From contig JABDMU010000034.1 in the NCBI GenBank assembly GCA_013001285.1, positions 1 to 64,000 of the forward strand: a stretch of DNA of 64,000 nt, written 5' to 3'. Below the pieces are notes generated by a model, which worked only from the letters and a program-made list of their open reading frames with translations, was not told the DNA's origin and did not search any database. Positions 52,423 through 61,976 of the stretch are shown here, one piece after another. Position numbers and translations under genes: made by a program. Source of the DNA: Flavobacteriaceae bacterium (lineage in GTDB: Bacteria > Bacteroidota > Bacteroidia > Flavobacteriales > Flavobacteriaceae). Positions within the stretch are counted from its first letter, which is position 1. Every line of letters begins with the position of its first letter.

Positions 52423-55104
52423 ATGAAAGCAAAATTACTCGTAGCATTTAGTTTTTGTCTTTGTTTACTAACCATACCAACAAACGCACAACAACTAGAT
52501 AATGTACCCCAAAAAGCAGCAACAATTGGCGAATTAAATTATACATATGTGCCAAGTATTGCTAGTCAGATAAAAAATGGAACCTTCATCCATGGCGACA
52601 GAAATCCTGGCGCAGATGGATTCCAAGCTCCACCTAAAATGAGAGGTGGAAATAATGTCGTTCCTGGGAAAGGTTCATATGGACCAGATCCATTAGTAGA
52701 CGTTCAGCGCAATGCAGAACTTTTGCCAACAAGAATGCCAGATTTGATTTTTAACCCAACTGCGGGAGTCAATTTTAATTTGGCCCCTTCTGATCCAACT
52801 GGAGCTGTAGGACGAGATTTCTATGTAGCCGCTTGGAACATTTCTTTTAGAATATTCAACAAAGATGGAACACCAGCTTCACCTATTGCATCACTAGGCA
52901 CTTTATTTGGAGAGAATGTGGGTGATCCTATTGTTCTTTATGATTCTGAAGTAGATAGATATATCGTCACTCAATTTTCTGGAAGCGGATTTAGTGTTGC
53001 CATTTCGCAAACAAACGACCCAGTTAATGGCGGTTGGCACATTTACTCACCAACGAACTTTAATACTGGAGCATTTCCGGATTATACAAAATTTTCAATT
53101 TGGTCTGATGCCTATTACGTAACAGCTAATATCGGAGGTGGTAATGGTCAAGTATGGGCCATTGAACGCGATGAAATGCTCAATGGTAATCCAGCGACAA
53201 TTCAAGGGTTTTTCTTACCTGGGATTATAACAAATGGATTTTACAGTCCACAAGTTTTTAATATTTCTAACGATGTTCATCCGGCAAATGGCAAGGCAAC
53301 TGTAGTTTATATGGCTGATGACGCCTGGGGAGGTGTCGCTAATGATCATTTGAAATTATGGACCATTGATGTTGACTGGGTGACACCTGCCAATTCAACT
53401 ATTTCAGCGGCAACCGAAATTCCGGTGACGGATTTTACGGGTGTATTTGATGGTGGTGGATTTTCAAATTTAACACAACCTGCGGGTGGTCCAGATATTG
53501 ACTGTTTACAGGCAACAATTATGAATCAGGCGCAATTTAGAAAATTTGGCACTCATAATTCTGCCGTCTTTAACTTTGTTGTTGATGCCGATCCAGGTGG
53601 AGGTGAATTAGCCGCAGTGCGTTGGTATGAAATGCGTCAAACCGCAGACGGACAGCCATGGACTATTCATCAAGAAGGTACGTATACAGCACCTGAAGGT
53701 CGTCATGCATTTGCCGCAAGTATGGCCATGGATGCTGCTGGCAACATTGGTATGGGGTATTCCTCTTTAGATGGCGTAAATGATGAACGCATCTCTTCGC
53801 GATATACAGGTCAGTTTGCAGGAGCTCCTTCAGGGGTTATGAACGCTGTTGAAGAGCTCATTTTCTTAAGTACGACAAATAATGGAAGTTTTAGATATGC
53901 CGATTATTCACACTTAACAGTAGATCCATCGGATGATGCTACATTCTGGTTTGACACTGAAGTTTTTGACAGTGGTGGATTAAGAAATGTCGTAGCCGCA
54001 TTCCAACTAACAGCGCCTCAAGCTGATGACGTTGGGATATCTAATATAACCGCACCAGTAAATGGTGTCTTAGGTCCTACCGAAACAATTACTGTTGATG
54101 TAAGAAACTTTGGAACCAATTCACAATCAAATATCCCTGTGAGTTATACTATTGATGGAGGTACTGCAGTTAATGATGTTTATCCAGGACCGCTTGCCGG
54201 TGGAGCCACAGATTCATTTTCGTTTGCTGTAACAGCCGATTTATCAGTAACAAATCAAACTTATACTATAGTTGCCACAACCAGTTTGGCTGGAGATGCA
54301 GATACTGGAAATGACGCGTTTACTGCTATGGTCACTAATGCAGCTGACCTTTGTGAACCAACGGCAACTTCTGGTTGTAATGTTGATGGGATTAAGAAAT
54401 TTGTTCTCGGTACTATTGATGCTGATGATGGGGCAAATGGATGTAATGGTAATGGAGCAGGATATGTTGATCGTAGAAATCTCTCTACTGATCTGGATCG
54501 TGCGACAGGAAATAACACTCACATTCTTCAAGCACAGCATAACTGGGCTACTGCAGCTAATAACGAAGCGCTTTCAGTCTGGATCGATTTTGATGATAAC
54601 GGAACCTTTGATGTTTCAGAACGTTTGATCTCAGGCGTTGGTTTTCAAACCAATAATGCGTTAGAAGATTTCGATTTGGTCATTCCTACGAATGCCAATA
54701 TGGGACCTCATGTTTTAAGAGCAAAAGCAATTGATGTTACTGCAACAGGCGATATATTAGATCCTTGTACTGACTTCTCCTTTGGTGAAGTTCATGATTA
54801 TACGGTTAATATTATCGATACTGATTTAGGTTTAGATGATCTTGAACTAGATGCATCTTTACTTGAGATCATTAGCAAGCCAAATAATCAATTCGAAATT
54901 ACATTGACCACATCGTTTAGTGATAAACTGTCGTTTAGCGTTTATAATATGCTCGGACAACAATTGGTGTTCAATAATATTTCGAAAGGCAACGATGGAA
55001 AATATTCGTATCAATTAGATATGTCTTATGCTTCAACCGGAGTTTATATTGTAAAAATGGGACGCGGTGATAGTTTTGTTACTGGACGAATTGTCGTTGA
55101 ATAA
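52423..55104 (+). CDS. Large T9SS type-A cargo protein with GEVED domain
   Basis: This 893-residue exported protein has a signal peptide (1-23, ending TNAQQ). A long propeller-like N-terminal region (about 90-530, SDPTGAVGRDFYVAAWN, DPIVLYDSEVDRYIVTQFS) is followed by an Ig/CARDB-like module (about 535-645) and a GEVED domain (about 645-800, WIDFDDNGTFDVSERL, GEVHDYTV). The type-A sorting domain is at about 815-893 (SVYNMLGQQL, STGVYIVKM, GRIVVE). It should be exported by T9SS with sorting-domain cleavage. The ligand or enzymatic role is unknown. Confidence 0.88.
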   Translation: MKAKLLVAFSFCLCLLTIPTNAQQLDNVPQKAATIGELNYTYVPSIASQIKNGTFIHGDRNPGADGFQAPPKMRGGNNVVPGKGSYGPDPLVDVQRNAELLPTRMPDLIFNPTAGVNFNLAPSDPTGAVGRDFYVAAWNISFRIFNKDGTPASPIASLGTLFGENVGDPIVLYDSEVDRYIVTQFSGSGFSVAISQTNDPVNGGWHIYSPTNFNTGAFPDYTKFSIWSDAYYVTANIGGGNGQVWAIERDEMLNGNPATIQGFFLPGIITNGFYSPQVFNISNDVHPANGKATVVYMADDAWGGVANDHLKLWTIDVDWVTPANSTISAATEIPVTDFTGVFDGGGFSNLTQPAGGPDIDCLQATIMNQAQFRKFGTHNSAVFNFVVDADPGGGELAAVRWYEMRQTADGQPWTIHQEGTYTAPEGRHAFAASMAMDAAGNIGMGYSSLDGVNDERISSRYTGQFAGAPSGVMNAVEELIFLSTTNNGSFRYADYSHLTVDPSDDATFWFDTEVFDSGGLRNVVAAFQLTAPQADDVGISNITAPVNGVLGPTETITVDVRNFGTNSQSNIPVSYTIDGGTAVNDVYPGPLAGGATDSFSFAVTADLSVTNQTYTIVATTSLAGDADTGNDAFTAMVTNAADLCEPTATSGCNVDGIKKFVLGTIDADDGANGCNGNGAGYVDRRNLSTDLDRATGNNTHILQAQHNWATAANNEALSVWIDFDDNGTFDVSERLISGVGFQTNNALEDFDLVIPTNANMGPHVLRAKAIDVTATGDILDPCTDFSFGEVHDYTVNIIDTDLGLDDLELDASLLEIISKPNNQFEITLTTSFSDKLSFSVYNMLGQQLVFNNISKGNDGKYSYQLDMSYASTGVYIVKMGRGDSFVTGRIVVE

Positions 55105-55120
55105 TCATTAATTTTCTATA

Positions 55121-55156
55121 AAAAAAAAGAGAAGGAAATCCCTTCTCTTTTTTTTG
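55121..55156. terminator. Bidirectional terminator
   Basis: The stem AGAGAAGG/CCTTCTCT (55128-55135, 55141-55148) is flanked by eight A on the left and eight T on the right, between convergent stops. Confidence 0.92.
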
Positions 55157-55173
55157 TAATCATATTTCGATTT

Positions 55174-55542
55174 TTATGTACCAGCCTTTATTTCTGTTAG
55201 CTCAACGGGTTGAATGTTAGGGCATCTGTTAGGCATTCTTAAACCTCGAAATTTCACATAGACCTTGGCATCATTCGATTTAAAAGAAGCGAATTTTTCA
55301 GCATCAAAATTTATTGGATCGTACATTAAGTTTTTCTTTTCATCAACAAGGATATAATTGCATTTACTGTCTTCTTGATATTTAACCGAAGCTAATATAT
55401 AGCCATCAGCTACTAATTTTGAATCGTCCATAGTTTCTATAGCTTTGGTTTCTTGTTCGTTTGTTGCAGCTGATTTTGCAGAATCGCAACCAGCGGTCGT
55501 TGCAAGAAATAAAAAGATTGACATTTTAAAAAACAAAATCAT
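55174..55542 (-). CDS. Small lipoprotein of unknown function
   Basis: The product is about 122 residues if started at 55542 (MILFFKMSIF); starts at 55572 or 55524 are also possible. A signal peptide ends at ATTAGC, with the cysteine as probable lipidation site. A short Ala/Glu/Thr linker leads to a small domain (SKCNYILVDEKKNLMYDPINFD, VYVKFRGLRMPNRCPN). No known family is recognised. It is followed 3' by the bidirectional terminator, and the giant outer-membrane gene lies 26 bases upstream of the longest start. Confidence 0.7.
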   Translation of the reverse strand: MILFFKMSIFLFLATTAGCDSAKSAATNEQETKAIETMDDSKLVADGYILASVKYQEDSKCNYILVDEKKNLMYDPINFDAEKFASFKSNDAKVYVKFRGLRMPNRCPNIQPVELTEIKAGT

Positions 55543-55598
55543 AATGTAAAAGTTTAAGGTTATGAATTTCAATTTACAAAAAATGTGCCTAAATGGAT

Positions 55599-58500
55599 TT
55601 AGAAGTAAGCTTTTAGCTGAATACTACCTGTATGGATGGCCTTACTGGTTTCAGATTTTCTTCCGAAGTAATTGAGATTAAGATCAAGAAATTTGGTCAA
55701 TTTCTTCTGTGCGATTAAATTCCAGGTGAAGTTTTTTCCAGGTTGTAACCCTTCCATCATCTGGTAACCAACAGGAGAATTAGCATTGCCGCTGAAATCA
55801 TTGGAAAAGAAATTGAACTCCCCACTAATAGCTGCTTTTTGATTATTGGAAACGGCAAACGAAAGACCATACTTTTGCTGCCTTAATGTTTCCATATCAC
55901 CAATGGTATTGTCCTTAGAACTGAACTGGTAAAATACATCAAACCGTATCGCATCATTTAATAAATACGATAGTTTTGGATTTAGTCTCACTTCATCGAT
56001 CTTGAAATTCTTTGTTGGGAAATTTTCGCTTTCACTCTCATTTTGGTCAAAAGCGGAAAATAGTTTGACCAACCAGCTTTTATAAAGGAGATGCGTAAAA
56101 TCGAATTGGTGACTTTTCAGTTTGTTTTCAATATAACCAACAGATAAAACGCTTCTAGATTCATTAGAAAGGAAGGTATATGAAGTTGTATAGTGCTGTT
56201 TTCCCCGATTAAAAAATAAGGTGTTTCTGAAATTTAATTGAAGCCCTAATTGATCTGCTGTGGTGTTTTCAAATGGATTTAAATTGAAGTTATTCCCATT
56301 TCGCCTTACCTTTCTATCGATGAGATAAGCAGTTTGATTGTAAAACTTAGTCCAAACAGAAGCTGGTTTCGCATTTACATTTGCCCATTGTTGCGGATTA
56401 ATAGTGAGGGTTTGACTAAGTCTGTTTTGATGCGTTTTTAGAAAAATCTGATTTGGTAATAATACTCTAATATAACTGCCTTGATCCTGAAATTGAGCAA
56501 TTTCAAATTCTTCAAGCTCCTGAATGCCATTGTTGTTATAGTCTATCCAGGTATAGGCACCCTGTCCGGGTTCTACTTCAATATATGTAAATTCCTGTTG
56601 AGGTAATGTTCCTGAATTGGTTTCAAAAACAGTATTCCATTGCATTAGTTGTTGAATGAATTTCTGAGAATATTGTAATCTGGAATTTAAGGACTGTTCG
56701 TCTTCAATAGTCTCATCTTCGTATGACAACGTTCTATAATTCACAAAAAGCCCCAAATTCGAATTTTTATTTTGAATGATCTTCGATTTTACAAAATAGG
56801 TGTTCGACGCGTTAACACGTTCAAGTTGGTTATTTCGGATACTGTCATTGATCCTAAATTTGTAGCCAATTTCAACAAAAAGTTTGGTGCTATCACCAAT
56901 CCCAGTAAATAGTTCATAGGTTGCAAACTTCTGACTTAGTTCTGATAGTTCGTTTGTTGACCTATCTACTTGCTCATTATCTTCTAAGGCTATTTTTGAA
57001 CCAATCCAGCCTTTGTTATAGCGATATACAAACCGATTAAAAGATCGAAGAAAAGTAGATTTATTTGATGTAGAATTTGCTGTTAGGTAACTTGAATTAG
57101 AAAAAATATTAAATCTGTTCATTTTCAAACTTGCAGCTAATACATGTCTGTTTCCATTAAAGTTGTTTGCAAAGTTCAAATGCTCAAATTGATACGAAGC
57201 TATTCCTTTTTTCGGATGCATAAGTTCGATACCTGATGTGGCAAAAATTTGGTTGCCTAACCCGTTTATATTTTGACTAGAGGTAGGCTGATCAATATTC
57301 CAATCGCGAATGAATTCAGGTCGATATAACCTTTCTATAGTTCTAAAATTGTCATCAATGTAATCGCCATCAAAAATGGCATTGATGTTCCATAAACTAT
57401 CTGATTTCTTCAAAAATTGATTAACAGAAAATTTGGCAGCTACACCATCGTTATTTGAATCGTCTGTATCTGAAAATAAATTGAGGTCATTTTTGCTTGC
57501 AGCCAGTTCAAAACCGATGTTCGTTTTTTCTGATGGCTGGTAGGTTCCATTAAAAACTGCAATTTGCAACTTGGTAGGTGCGATGAGTTGAATAATTGGC
57601 GCGTATCGTCCTTGAGGAACGCCATTTATAGGTGCTATGTACTCGAAAATGGTAGAGAGGCCACTAGTATTACTAACTATATAATCTCCTTGATTGTCGC
57701 CTACTAACGTGAATTTTACGCTAAACAGCTCGTCATCCGGATCGCTGGAAAAAACAAAGACCTCTTCATTATTGATGATCTCCTTTCTGTAAAGCACTCT
57801 ATTTTCATTAAAAGGCTCTGGAATTGCTGAGGGTGCTATCATTAATGAATTATCATCACCAGCATCTGCTAATATTTGAACTTGTTCTTCGGATAGGTTT
57901 TGCTGCAAGGGTTGATTTTTAGCGTCGTTCTCATTGTATACAGAAACGCCTAGTTTGAGTTTCTCCGTTTCGTAATTGGCACCTCCAAAAGCCACAAGAC
58001 GTGAATAATTGCGATCGCTAAATTGATAGTCTACCGTTATTCGCATTTCTGAAGTCACAGGAAACGTTGAATTAAAAATGATCTCACCTGCATTATAGTC
58101 AATGATATAGTCCTTGTTTTCACCGCGTTCAAGTAAAAGGCCGTTTACATAAACCATTTCACTTCCTGAGACAATGAGTACGAATAGTTCCCCATTTGGA
58201 CCTTGTAATTTATAGGGTCCTTGATTTCCTTCCTGAGCGCGAAACTGACTCGTTGCAAATTGCCCTCTTACCAGAGCACCAGAAGCTGTCATTTGAGTTT
58301 TAGATTCAGGATGGTCTAAATTAACGGCAACAGATAGTCCTTGTACGCGTTTGGAAAAATTTGCATAATAGGAGCCTTTATTGGTAAGATCGATATCACC
58401 AGCTCTAATTTTCCATTTATCGCTAAATAATTCAATAAAGACTTGATCAAATTCATCAAGACGCTGCGAATAGCCGCTTTCCTGCAATGGAATGTTAGCA

Positions 58501-59033
58501 TCTTGAATAGAAGCCCGAAGGGAGACCTTATCATTTAATTTACCCGTGATCTGCAGATCTAATTCGCTATTTAAAACCGAGTTTTGATTATTTCCTATGG
58601 TAACACCTCGACTTATACTTCCGGAGGTACTAAGGCCGTCAAATGGCGTGAATGAGGTACTTTCACTGGGCTGTGAAAGCTTATACAATTTATCGAGATC
58701 CTTAGTGTCCTCAACAATAATGCTTCTGTCAAGTTGGTTGTAGGTTTTTGTTAAAAATTCAGGATATCTTAAATATTCAATGATGATCGAATCATTTGTG
58801 ACAGTCCTATTAAACGTTAATACTGCTTTCGAATAATCTATAATGTAAAGGGTGGAATCAATTAATTCCCCAAATTTATCTTTGACTATAAAGCGTGAAG
58901 GATTAATGCTAACGCTATCAATCACTATAGTATCTCTTACTGATACTTTTTTTGATCTGTAATTGGACGATTGCTCCTGAGCCAGAGCAAAGAAACACAT
59001 CAAAAATAATACAATCGATAGTCTATATTTCAT
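55599..59033 (-). CDS. Large outer-membrane protein of unknown function
   Basis: This 1144-residue protein has a signal peptide (about 1-19, ending FALAQ). It contains a short repeat-like unit (VSGSEMVYVNGLLLERGENKDYIIDY, then GEIIFNSTF and RITVDYQFSD) of a kind also seen in some giant Bacteroidota surface proteins. Many amphipathic strands follow and the end is aromatic (IQLKAYF), so a very large beta-barrel is likely. No plug, POTRA or sorting domain is evident. I know of no assigned function. Confidence 0.78.
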   Translation of the reverse strand: MKYRLSIVLFLMCFFALAQEQSSNYRSKKVSVRDTIVIDSVSINPSRFIVKDKFGELIDSTLYIIDYSKAVLTFNRTVTNDSIIIEYLRYPEFLTKTYNQLDRSIIVEDTKDLDKLYKLSQPSESTSFTPFDGLSTSGSISRGVTIGNNQNSVLNSELDLQITGKLNDKVSLRASIQDANIPLQESGYSQRLDEFDQVFIELFSDKWKIRAGDIDLTNKGSYYANFSKRVQGLSVAVNLDHPESKTQMTASGALVRGQFATSQFRAQEGNQGPYKLQGPNGELFVLIVSGSEMVYVNGLLLERGENKDYIIDYNAGEIIFNSTFPVTSEMRITVDYQFSDRNYSRLVAFGGANYETEKLKLGVSVYNENDAKNQPLQQNLSEEQVQILADAGDDNSLMIAPSAIPEPFNENRVLYRKEIINNEEVFVFSSDPDDELFSVKFTLVGDNQGDYIVSNTSGLSTIFEYIAPINGVPQGRYAPIIQLIAPTKLQIAVFNGTYQPSEKTNIGFELAASKNDLNLFSDTDDSNNDGVAAKFSVNQFLKKSDSLWNINAIFDGDYIDDNFRTIERLYRPEFIRDWNIDQPTSSQNINGLGNQIFATSGIELMHPKKGIASYQFEHLNFANNFNGNRHVLAASLKMNRFNIFSNSSYLTANSTSNKSTFLRSFNRFVYRYNKGWIGSKIALEDNEQVDRSTNELSELSQKFATYELFTGIGDSTKLFVEIGYKFRINDSIRNNQLERVNASNTYFVKSKIIQNKNSNLGLFVNYRTLSYEDETIEDEQSLNSRLQYSQKFIQQLMQWNTVFETNSGTLPQQEFTYIEVEPGQGAYTWIDYNNNGIQELEEFEIAQFQDQGSYIRVLLPNQIFLKTHQNRLSQTLTINPQQWANVNAKPASVWTKFYNQTAYLIDRKVRRNGNNFNLNPFENTTADQLGLQLNFRNTLFFNRGKQHYTTSYTFLSNESRSVLSVGYIENKLKSHQFDFTHLLYKSWLVKLFSAFDQNESESENFPTKNFKIDEVRLNPKLSYLLNDAIRFDVFYQFSSKDNTIGDMETLRQQKYGLSFAVSNNQKAAISGEFNFFSNDFSGNANSPVGYQMMEGLQPGKNFTWNLIAQKKLTKFLDLNLNYFGRKSETSKAIHTGSIQLKAYF

Positions 59034-59152
59034 CTTATTGTAAAACTAAAAACCTTGTAAAATATTTTGTTGATAGTTTTCGTTAAATCTGTTCAAATTA
59101 TATGGTATAAAAGTACAGCATTATTTATTTTAGCTAAAATTCAATAAAAAGC

Positions 59153-59911
59153 ATGGAAATAGTATCCTACAACGTCAACGGAATTCGTGCAGCCATTAAC
59201 AAAGGGTTTATCGATTGGCTAAATAAAGAAAGTCCGGATGTTGTTTGTCTTCAAGAAATTAAAGCGATGAAAGAACAGCTCGATCTGTCATTATTTGAAG
59301 CTGCTGGATATGAACACAATTATTGGTATAGTGCTCAGAAAAAAGGCTACAGTGGCGTTGCTATATTAAGTAAGCATAAACCTGATCATGTAGAATTTGG
59401 TACTGGAATTGAACACATGGATTTTGAAGGTCGTAATTTAAGGGTAGATATCAATGACATTTCCATTATGAGTATGTATTTGCCTTCAGGCACAAATTCG
59501 AAACGTTTGGATTATAAGTTTCAGTACATGGATGAAATTCAGAATTATTTATCAGAATTGAGAAAATCATTTCCGAATTTAATTGTTTGTGGCGATTATA
59601 ATATTTGCCACCAAGAGATCGACATTCATAATCCAAAAATGAAAGGTGTTTCAGGCTTCCTTCCAGAAGAACGACAATGGATTGGCGAATTTATTGATAG
59701 TGGCTTTATCGACTCTTTCAGGCATCTCAATACAGATGTACAAAAATACAGTTGGTGGAGTTATCGCGCTAACGCTCGAGCTAATAATAAAGGCTGGCGT
59801 TTAGATTATGCAATGGCTTCAGATCCATTAAAAAAGCGCTTAAAAAAAGCAGAAATATTAAATGATGCTTATCACAGCGATCATTGTCCGATATTTTTAG
59901 AAATAGATTAA
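59153..59911 (+). CDS. xth: Exodeoxyribonuclease III
   Basis: This 252-residue EEP-fold AP endonuclease and 3'-5' exonuclease acts in base-excision repair. It has NVNGIRAAINKGF, the metal-binding glutamate in CLQEIKA, GYSGVAILS, CGDYNICHQEIDIHNPK, DYAMAS and the catalytic histidine in SDHCPI. There is no signal peptide. The OmpA-lipoprotein gene follows after 10 bases, so the two are probably co-transcribed. Confidence 0.95.
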   Translation: MEIVSYNVNGIRAAINKGFIDWLNKESPDVVCLQEIKAMKEQLDLSLFEAAGYEHNYWYSAQKKGYSGVAILSKHKPDHVEFGTGIEHMDFEGRNLRVDINDISIMSMYLPSGTNSKRLDYKFQYMDEIQNYLSELRKSFPNLIVCGDYNICHQEIDIHNPKMKGVSGFLPEERQWIGEFIDSGFIDSFRHLNTDVQKYSWWSYRANARANNKGWRLDYAMASDPLKKRLKKAEILNDAYHSDHCPIFLEID

Positions 59912-59921
59912 TAAATATACT

Positions 59922-60881
59922 ATGATAAAAAAGTTTGTTTTAATAGCACTGATCATGGGCTTCGTAAGCTCATGTGTATCACCAAAGGTTTATAAAGATC
60001 TTGAAGATAAATATACAGCATTAAAAAAAGAAAATCGAAGCCTAGCTGACGAAAATAAAAGACTACAAGAAACGAGAACAATGTTGCAAAATGATCTCAA
60101 TGCTTTAGTTAAAAATTATGATGAGGCCCTTGCCGAGAATAGCAAAATGAAAAATGAATTGGCCGCTCTAAGATCATCTTACGATAATCTTTCAAATTCT
60201 TACGATGCTTTGGAGAAGAACAGTTCGGCTGCAATTGCTGAAAATGCAAAAAAAAATAGAGAATTATTAGCTCAACTAGAGGCTAAAGAACAAGCCCTAG
60301 CTGCCGAAAATCAGCGACTTGAAAAGTTAAAGAAAGAATTAGAGGCACGCTCAAATCGTGTTGAAGAATTGGAGGGATTAATTGCGGCAAAAGATGCTGC
60401 TATGAGCAAATTAAAGGACGCTATTTCTCGTGCATTAACAGATTTTGAAGGGAAAGGATTAACCATTGAACAACGCGATGGTAAGGTTTATGTCTCTATG
60501 GAGAATAAATTATTATTTAGTTCAGGAAGTTGGGCTGTTGGTTCTGAGGGTAGAAAAGCAGTACAACAACTTGGAAATGTATTAGCAGATAATCCGGAGA
60601 TCGCTATTTTAATTGAAGGGCATACTGATAATGTGCCATATTCAGGAAATAGCACGCTTTCAGGTAATTGGGATCTGTCTACAAAACGCGCGACAGCAAT
60701 AGTTAACATTCTGCAAGAGAACTCACGAATAAATCCTGAAAATTTAACAGCTGCTGGTCGTGGTGAGCACTCTCCAGTTGCGTCAAATGCAACATCTACT
60801 GGTAAGGCCAAAAACAGAAGAATAGAAGTGATTCTTACACCGAAACTTGATGAGATCGCTAAACTCTTAAACGATATTTAA
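59922..60881 (+). CDS. OmpA-family lipoprotein with coiled coil
   Basis: This 319-residue lipoprotein has a signal peptide ending VSSC with lipidation at Cys18. A coiled coil (about 25-165, rich in Lys/Glu/Ala/Leu) spans to the C-terminal OmpA peptidoglycan-binding domain (about 190-312, EGHTDNVPYSG, NWDLSTKRAT, AAGRGEHSPVASN, NRRIEV). It should tether outer membrane to peptidoglycan. The stop overlaps the next start in a TAATG arrangement, implying coupled translation. Confidence 0.93.
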   Translation: MIKKFVLIALIMGFVSSCVSPKVYKDLEDKYTALKKENRSLADENKRLQETRTMLQNDLNALVKNYDEALAENSKMKNELAALRSSYDNLSNSYDALEKNSSAAIAENAKKNRELLAQLEAKEQALAAENQRLEKLKKELEARSNRVEELEGLIAAKDAAMSKLKDAISRALTDFEGKGLTIEQRDGKVYVSMENKLLFSSGSWAVGSEGRKAVQQLGNVLADNPEIAILIEGHTDNVPYSGNSTLSGNWDLSTKRATAIVNILQENSRINPENLTAAGRGEHSPVASNATSTGKAKNRRIEVILTPKLDEIAKLLNDI

Positions 60882-61918
60882 TGAAGTATACAAGGCTTCC
60901 AAACACCCAAGTAGAGGTTAGTAAAATTTGCCTAGGGTCAATGACATGGGGCAATCAAAATACAGAAGCAGAAGGCCATGAGCAATTAGATTATGCCCTT
61001 GATCAAGGCGTGAATTTTATTGATACTGCCGAATTATATCCGGTACCTGCAAATGCTCAAACTCATGGAAGAACAAGCAAGATCATAGGAACCTGGTTAA
61101 AAAAACGAAACACTAGAGATAAAGTTATCATTGCTTCTAAGATTGCAGGACCTGGGGATTATACGGCTCATATTAGAACTACTGGATTTAGTCCAAGCTC
61201 AATTCGAGAAGCCGTTGATCTGGAATTAAAAAGACTACAAACCGATTATATAGACCTGTACCAATTGCATTGGCCAGAACGACAAACGAACACATTTGGG
61301 GTTCGAGATTATAGGCATAATTCAAATGACCCATGGACGGATAATTTCAGATCTATTTTGGAAACCTTAGACGAGCTCTTGCAGGCTGGAAAAATTAGGC
61401 ATGTGGGATTATCCAATGAAAAGGCTTGGGGAACGATGCGTTATTTGGAAGAATCTAAGGAAAATGATCTTCCAAGAATGATAACCATTCAAAATGCCTA
61501 TTCTATGCTCAACAGAACCTTTGAAGGAGACCTTGCTGAAATTGCCATGAGGGAAAACATTGGCTTGTTACCCTATTCACCATTGGCCTTTGGGGTATTA
61601 ACTGGAAAGTACATTGAAGGGACTGCGGCACCAAATGCTAGATTGAAACTGTTTGAACGTTTTTCGCGATATAGTAGTGCTGAGGCAACTGAGGCTACAA
61701 GAAAGTATTTGCAGTTGGCGAAAAATCACAACATCAGTCTCACCCAAATGGCCTTGGCATTTGTAAATCAACAACCCTTTGTGACTTCAAATATTATTGG
61801 CGCAACTACTTTAGAGCAGTTAAAGGAAAATATAGACAGTATTAATGTTCATTTAGATGATGAACTTATTGAAGAGATCAATAGCATACACAATAGCATT
61901 CCTAATCCTGCGCCCTAA
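60881..61918 (+). CDS. Aldo/keto reductase (Tas-like)
   Basis: This 345-residue NADP(H)-dependent oxidoreductase of the Tas subgroup has an active-site set visible as NFIDTAELYPV (Asp, Tyr), ASKIAG (Lys) and LHWPERQTNTFG (His). The cofactor-binding end is VTSNIIGATTLEQLKEN. The physiological substrate is unknown. It overlaps the OmpA-lipoprotein stop by one base and ends at a strong terminator. Confidence 0.92.
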   Translation: MKYTRLPNTQVEVSKICLGSMTWGNQNTEAEGHEQLDYALDQGVNFIDTAELYPVPANAQTHGRTSKIIGTWLKKRNTRDKVIIASKIAGPGDYTAHIRTTGFSPSSIREAVDLELKRLQTDYIDLYQLHWPERQTNTFGVRDYRHNSNDPWTDNFRSILETLDELLQAGKIRHVGLSNEKAWGTMRYLEESKENDLPRMITIQNAYSMLNRTFEGDLAEIAMRENIGLLPYSPLAFGVLTGKYIEGTAAPNARLKLFERFSRYSSAEATEATRKYLQLAKNHNISLTQMALAFVNQQPFVTSNIIGATTLEQLKENIDSINVHLDDELIEEINSIHNSIPNPAP

Positions 61919-61940
61919 TCGTAGAAATATATAAAACCAA

Positions 61941-61976
61941 AAAAGCCTTGCTCAAACAGAACAAGGCTTTTTTTTA
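61941..61976. terminator. Bidirectional terminator between the reductase and RNase E/G genes
   Basis: The stem AAAAGCCTTG/CAAGGCTTTT (61941-61950, 61962-61971) carries T runs on both strands, between convergent stops. Confidence 0.9.
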
